8,439 nucleotides of DNA from Actinomycetota bacterium (lineage in GTDB: Bacteria; Actinomycetota; Acidimicrobiia; Acidimicrobiales; Ilumatobacteraceae), in assembly GCA_009703975.1 (NCBI GenBank), contig WLFB01000040.1:1-8439 (forward strand), written 5' to 3'. Below the pieces are notes generated by a model. That model was given only the letters and a program-made list of their open reading frames with translations, made no database searches and had not been told where the DNA came from. A program made the translations under genes and the position numbers. Of the stretch, positions 6,204-8,439 are shown piece after piece (the first letter of the stretch is position 1; each line of letters opens with the position of its first letter).

Positions 6204-7438
6204 TGCGTTGCAGTGTTGTTGCTATTGGTACAGAACTTTTACTGGGGCAAATTGTTGACACGAACTCTTCGTGGTTGGGCGAGCAACTAGCTGCTGCTGG
6301 AATTGACTCACTATTTCAAGTCAAAGTTGGCGACAATCTTGGCCGCATTGTCTCTACGTTGCGTTCAACTCTCGAGCAAACAGATGCTGTGATTATTTGT
6401 GGTGGGCTTGGGCCAACTCATGACGACATTACTCGCGAAGCAATCGCAGAAATTATGGGCGTTGAGTTAGAAATGAATGACGAAGTTGCATTAGTGATCG
6501 AGCAGATGTTCACTGCGCGTAATCGTCGAATGCCTGAGAATAATTTGCGCCAAGCGATGGTGCCACGTGGAGCAAAAATTATTGAGCAACGTCGAGGCAC
6601 AGCGCCAGGTTTGATTTGTCCAGTAGGCGACAAAGTTATGTATGCCGTGCCTGGTGTGCCGTTTGAACTTTACGAAATGTTTGAGCGAGCGATATTGCCT
6701 GATTTGTTAACACGTAGCGGCGAAGCATCAGTGATTAAAAGTCGCGTGTTGAGAACTTGGGGCGACAGTGAGAGTGGGCTCAATGAGCGACTTGTTGGCG
6801 TGATCTGCGAACTTGAGAAAGTCGGTAATCCGACGTTGGCGTTTTTGGCAAGTGGCTGGGAAGGAATCAAAGTACGGCTAACTGCAAAAGCGAATACTCA
6901 GCAAGATGCGATGAAGTTGATAGATGTTTGGGATGCAAAAGTTAGAAGTGAAGTTGGGGACATCGTTTTTGGAGTAGATGCCCAAACAATGGAGTCTGTC
7001 GTTCTAGATATCTTGCGCGAAAAAAATCTCACTCTCGCGGTTGCTGAATCGGTTACTGGCGGATTAGTTTCTGGACGTCTTACTGCCGTGCCTGGCGCAA
7101 GTGATGTGTTTCGAGGGGCTGTTGTCAGCTATGCAAGTGAAGTTAAATATAACGTTCTCGGAATCACCAATGAAATTGTTGTGAGTGAGGCAGCTGCTAA
7201 AGAAATGGCAGCGGGTGTTAGAAAAGCATTGGGTAGCGATATTGGGCTTTCTCTAACTGGGGTTGCCGGCCCAGATGAACAGCAGGGCGTAAAAGTTGGC
7301 ACTCTTTGTGTTGGTGTGGCGCTGCCTGACGGTTCAACAAAGTCAATGACGATGCATCTTCCGATTGGGCGCGAGCAAATGCGTCAGTTATCGGTAATTA
7401 GTGCGCTCAACTTTCTCAGAAATGAGCTGGCTGAGTAA
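6203..7438 (+). CDS. cinA: CinA family protein: CinA/MoCF-like domain plus nicotinamide-nucleotide amidohydrolase domain
   Basis: CinA is a cytoplasmic housekeeping protein. In characterised members the N-terminal COG1058 domain is an ADP-ribose pyrophosphatase, and the C-terminal PncC domain deamidates nicotinamide mononucleotide in pyridine nucleotide recycling. The 411 residues give the full two-domain form. The N-terminal domain has AIGTELLLGQIVDTNS (7-22), the molybdopterin-binding-like GGLGPTHDD (67-75) and PGVP at 150-153. The C-terminal domain starts near 265 and carries AESVTGG at 281-287, AVPGASDVFRGAVVSYA and SLTGVAGPD. The commonest form of the PncC motif is AESCTGG, so Cys is replaced by Val here. 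The ATG overlaps the pgsA stop as TAATG, a translational coupling arrangement. In many actinobacteria cinA is followed by a helix-turn-helix gene and recA. Neither follows here. The historical competence name does not imply DNA uptake. Confidence 0.95.
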   Translation: MRCSVVAIGTELLLGQIVDTNSSWLGEQLAAAGIDSLFQVKVGDNLGRIVSTLRSTLEQTDAVIICGGLGPTHDDITREAIAEIMGVELEMNDEVALVIEQMFTARNRRMPENNLRQAMVPRGAKIIEQRRGTAPGLICPVGDKVMYAVPGVPFELYEMFERAILPDLLTRSGEASVIKSRVLRTWGDSESGLNERLVGVICELEKVGNPTLAFLASGWEGIKVRLTAKANTQQDAMKLIDVWDAKVRSEVGDIVFGVDAQTMESVVLDILREKNLTLAVAESVTGGLVSGRLTAVPGASDVFRGAVVSYASEVKYNVLGITNEIVVSEAAAKEMAAGVRKALGSDIGLSLTGVAGPDEQQGVKVGTLCVGVALPDGSTKSMTMHLPIGREQMRQLSVISALNFLRNELAE

Positions 7439-7510
7439 TTCACCTTTTTTGCAATCTGTAAACCTCAAGACCAATCAAAACAAGCGTTCTCGGGCGGTTA
7501 CGACGAGAGG

Positions 7511-7519
7511 TGTTAATGT
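7511..7519 (+). promoter_or_regulatory. Possible extended -10 of the lipoprotein gene
   Basis: In the 122-bp cinA-lipoprotein region, TGT followed by TAATGT matches TGN-TANNNT and is nearly the same as the string before ftsK. It would place the transcription start near 7525-7527 and give a leader of about 35 bases containing a good ribosome binding site. No -35 box of any quality lies 16-18 bp upstream. The rest of the region (7439-7510) has a TTTTTT run at 7445-7450 and a weak TCTCG/CGAGA inverted repeat (7488-7492 and 7504-7508), but nothing else I can name. Confidence 0.35.
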
Positions 7520-7526
7520 CCGAGTA

Positions 7527-7536
7527 GCCAATTGGC
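7527..7536. promoter_or_regulatory. Perfect 10-bp palindrome, possible operator
   Basis: GCCAATTGGC is a perfect palindrome with no spacer, located 24 bp before the ATG and right where transcription would begin if the -10 at 7514-7519 is real. A site at +1 is a classic place for a repressor. Ten-base palindromes also occur by chance, and no regulator is visible nearby, so this is a suggestion from position only. Confidence 0.3.
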
Positions 7537-7549
7537 GAAATCTAAACAA

Positions 7550-7555
7550 GGGGAG
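7550..7555 (+). promoter_or_regulatory. Strong Shine-Dalgarno sequence of the lipoprotein gene
   Basis: AAGGGGAG (7548-7555) ends 5 bases before the ATG at 7561. It is the only clear purine-rich ribosome site in the window and fixes the start codon. The other genes rely on coupling or have no visible site. Confidence 0.85.
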
Positions 7556-7560
7556 AACAC

Positions 7561-8439
7561 ATGAAAAGAAGTAAATTTTCAGCTCTCGCTTTCTCACTAG
7601 CAGCGGTACTTGGTGTCGCAGCATGTGGTGGTAGCGATAGCGCAACAACAGATACAGCAGCGCCTGCAGAAACTGCAGCGCCAGAAGCAGCGGCTGATTA
7701 CAGCAACTTGAAAGTAGCAGTTGTCTACATCGGCGTTCCTGGTGACGCTGGTTACACATATCAACACGATCAAGGAATCGCAGAACTTGAAGCCGAACTC
7801 GGAATCGCCGTAACTCGTCTTGAGAACATTCCCGAAGGTGCCGATGCGACAGCTACTTACGACAAACTCGCGCGAGATGGCTACAACTTAATTTTTGGAA
7901 CATCGTTTGGTTACATGGATCCAATGCTTGAAACTGCAGGAAAGTATCCAGATGTTTGCTTCGAGCACGCAACTGGTTACAAGACTGCACCAAACATGGG
8001 AACTTTCTTCGGAGCCGCTGAAGAAGCTCGTCACCTTTCTGGTATTGCAGCAGGAGCAGCATCAAAGAGTGGAAAATTGGGCTACGTTGCGGCGTTCCCG
8101 ATTCCAGAAGTTGTTCGTGGAATCAACGCGTTCACACTCGGTGCACGTTCGGTGAATCCAAAAGCAACTGTTCAAGTTTCGTGGACATCAACTTGGTTTG
8201 ATCCAGCTAAAGAAAAAGAAGCAGCACAGTCATTGTTGCAAGCAGGCGCAGATGTTCTTGGTATGCACCAGGACTCAACAGCAACTGGTGAAGCAGCAAT
8301 GGAAGCTGGTGGCAAGTGGGTTGGTTACAACTCCGACACCAAGGCTGGCGACTTCCCAGACACCTGGCTCACCGCTCCAATTTGGGACTGGGGCCCTTAC
8401 TACATCAAGGCTGCTAAGTCATTCGCTGCAGGCACCTGC
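7561..8439 (+). CDS. BMP-family ABC transporter substrate-binding lipoprotein (3' end outside window)
   Basis: The frame is open from 7561 to the edge, giving 293 residues; family members are usually about 350-400, so the C-terminal end is missing. It begins with a lipoprotein signal: basic MKRSK, a hydrophobic stretch, then a lipobox ending VAAC with the lipidated cysteine at residue 22. A low-complexity Thr/Ala/Pro/Glu linker (about 24-45) follows, typical of exported actinobacterial binding proteins. The mature domain matches the Bmp/PnrA-like periplasmic-binding fold: VAVVYIGVPGDAGYTYQHDQG, LIFGTSFGYMDPMLE, FEHATGYKTAPNMGTFFG, then FPIPEVVRGINAFTLGA, SVNP, TWFDPAKEKEAA and ADVLGMHQDSTA. 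It should sit on the outer face of the membrane and pass a ligand to an ABC permease. Relatives bind nucleosides or purine-like compounds, but the ligand here is unknown. Permease and ATPase genes would be expected to the right. Codon choice differs from the upstream genes and suggests strong expression. Confidence 0.93.
   Translation, partial: MKRSKFSALAFSLAAVLGVAACGGSDSATTDTAAPAETAAPEAAADYSNLKVAVVYIGVPGDAGYTYQHDQGIAELEAELGIAVTRLENIPEGADATATYDKLARDGYNLIFGTSFGYMDPMLETAGKYPDVCFEHATGYKTAPNMGTFFGAAEEARHLSGIAAGAASKSGKLGYVAAFPIPEVVRGINAFTLGARSVNPKATVQVSWTSTWFDPAKEKEAAQSLLQAGADVLGMHQDSTATGEAAMEAGGKWVGYNSDTKAGDFPDTWLTAPIWDWGPYYIKAAKSFAAGTC

Noticed and set aside
7415..7450. Possible intrinsic terminator after cinA (CTCAG/CTGAG with a later TTTTTT)
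   Set aside because: The stem is only five pairs with an 11-base loop, lies inside the cinA coding end, and the T-run begins 9 bases after it; it is too weak to call.
7439..7560. Riboswitch before the transporter gene
   Set aside because: The region is 122 bp with only short, weak inverted repeats, and I recognise no conserved aptamer core.
7475..7759. 94-codon open frame on the - strand over the cinA-lipoprotein gap
   Set aside because: It runs antisense through the lipoprotein signal sequence, and its Leu/Gln/Arg-rich product is a mirror of the Ala/Thr-rich linker; no homology is recognised.
7895..8155. 86-codon + strand frame inside the lipoprotein
   Set aside because: It is out of frame with the well-conserved BMP coding sequence, which runs unbroken from 7561 to the edge.

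Overview
This window reads as chromosomal DNA from an actinobacterium with moderate GC, visibly about half A+T. The order dapA - rnj - ftsK - rimO - pgsA - cinA, all on the + strand, is the familiar core block seen next to recA in Actinomycetota. The moderate base composition and the Thr/Ala/Pro-rich linker of the last lipoprotein suggest an aquatic lineage, such as Acidimicrobiia (Ilumatobacter-like) or acI-like freshwater groups, rather than a high-GC soil genus. The lineage is inferred from gene order and protein style; there is no rRNA or marker search behind it.

Layout: 2-439 is the 3' part of dapA (lysine/diaminopimelate synthesis), entering from the left edge. 451-1824 is an RNase J with an intact catalytic core but without the usual C-terminal domain. 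1890-4316 is the FtsK DNA translocase. 4350-5633 is the RimO methylthiotransferase. 5637-6203 is a CDP-alcohol phosphatidyltransferase (PgsA type). 6203-7438 is a full-length two-domain CinA. After a 122-bp intergenic region, 7561 to the right edge is a BMP-family solute-binding lipoprotein, open at the end of the window. Coding density is very high, the longest gap is that 122-bp region, and no gene was found on the - strand.

The first six genes are housekeeping: cell-wall precursor supply, RNA turnover, chromosome segregation at division, ribosomal protein S12 modification, phospholipid head-group synthesis and nucleotide-pool cleaning/pyridine salvage. rimO, pgsA and cinA are packed with a 3-bp gap and a TAATG stop/start overlap, so they are probably co-transcribed and translationally coupled. 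ftsK and rimO each start with GTG, lack a Shine-Dalgarno sequence and have -10-like hexamers just upstream, which suggests separate, possibly leaderless promoters. The lipoprotein gene is different: it has a strong Shine-Dalgarno sequence, a possible extended -10 followed by a perfect 10-bp palindrome, and a codon choice suggesting high expression. It probably begins a separate transport operon beyond the window.

No mobile element, CRISPR array, tRNA, rRNA or clearly new system is visible. The items most worth a second look are the shortened RNase J, the one-residue-shorter PgsA signature, and the regulatory region in front of the lipoprotein gene.
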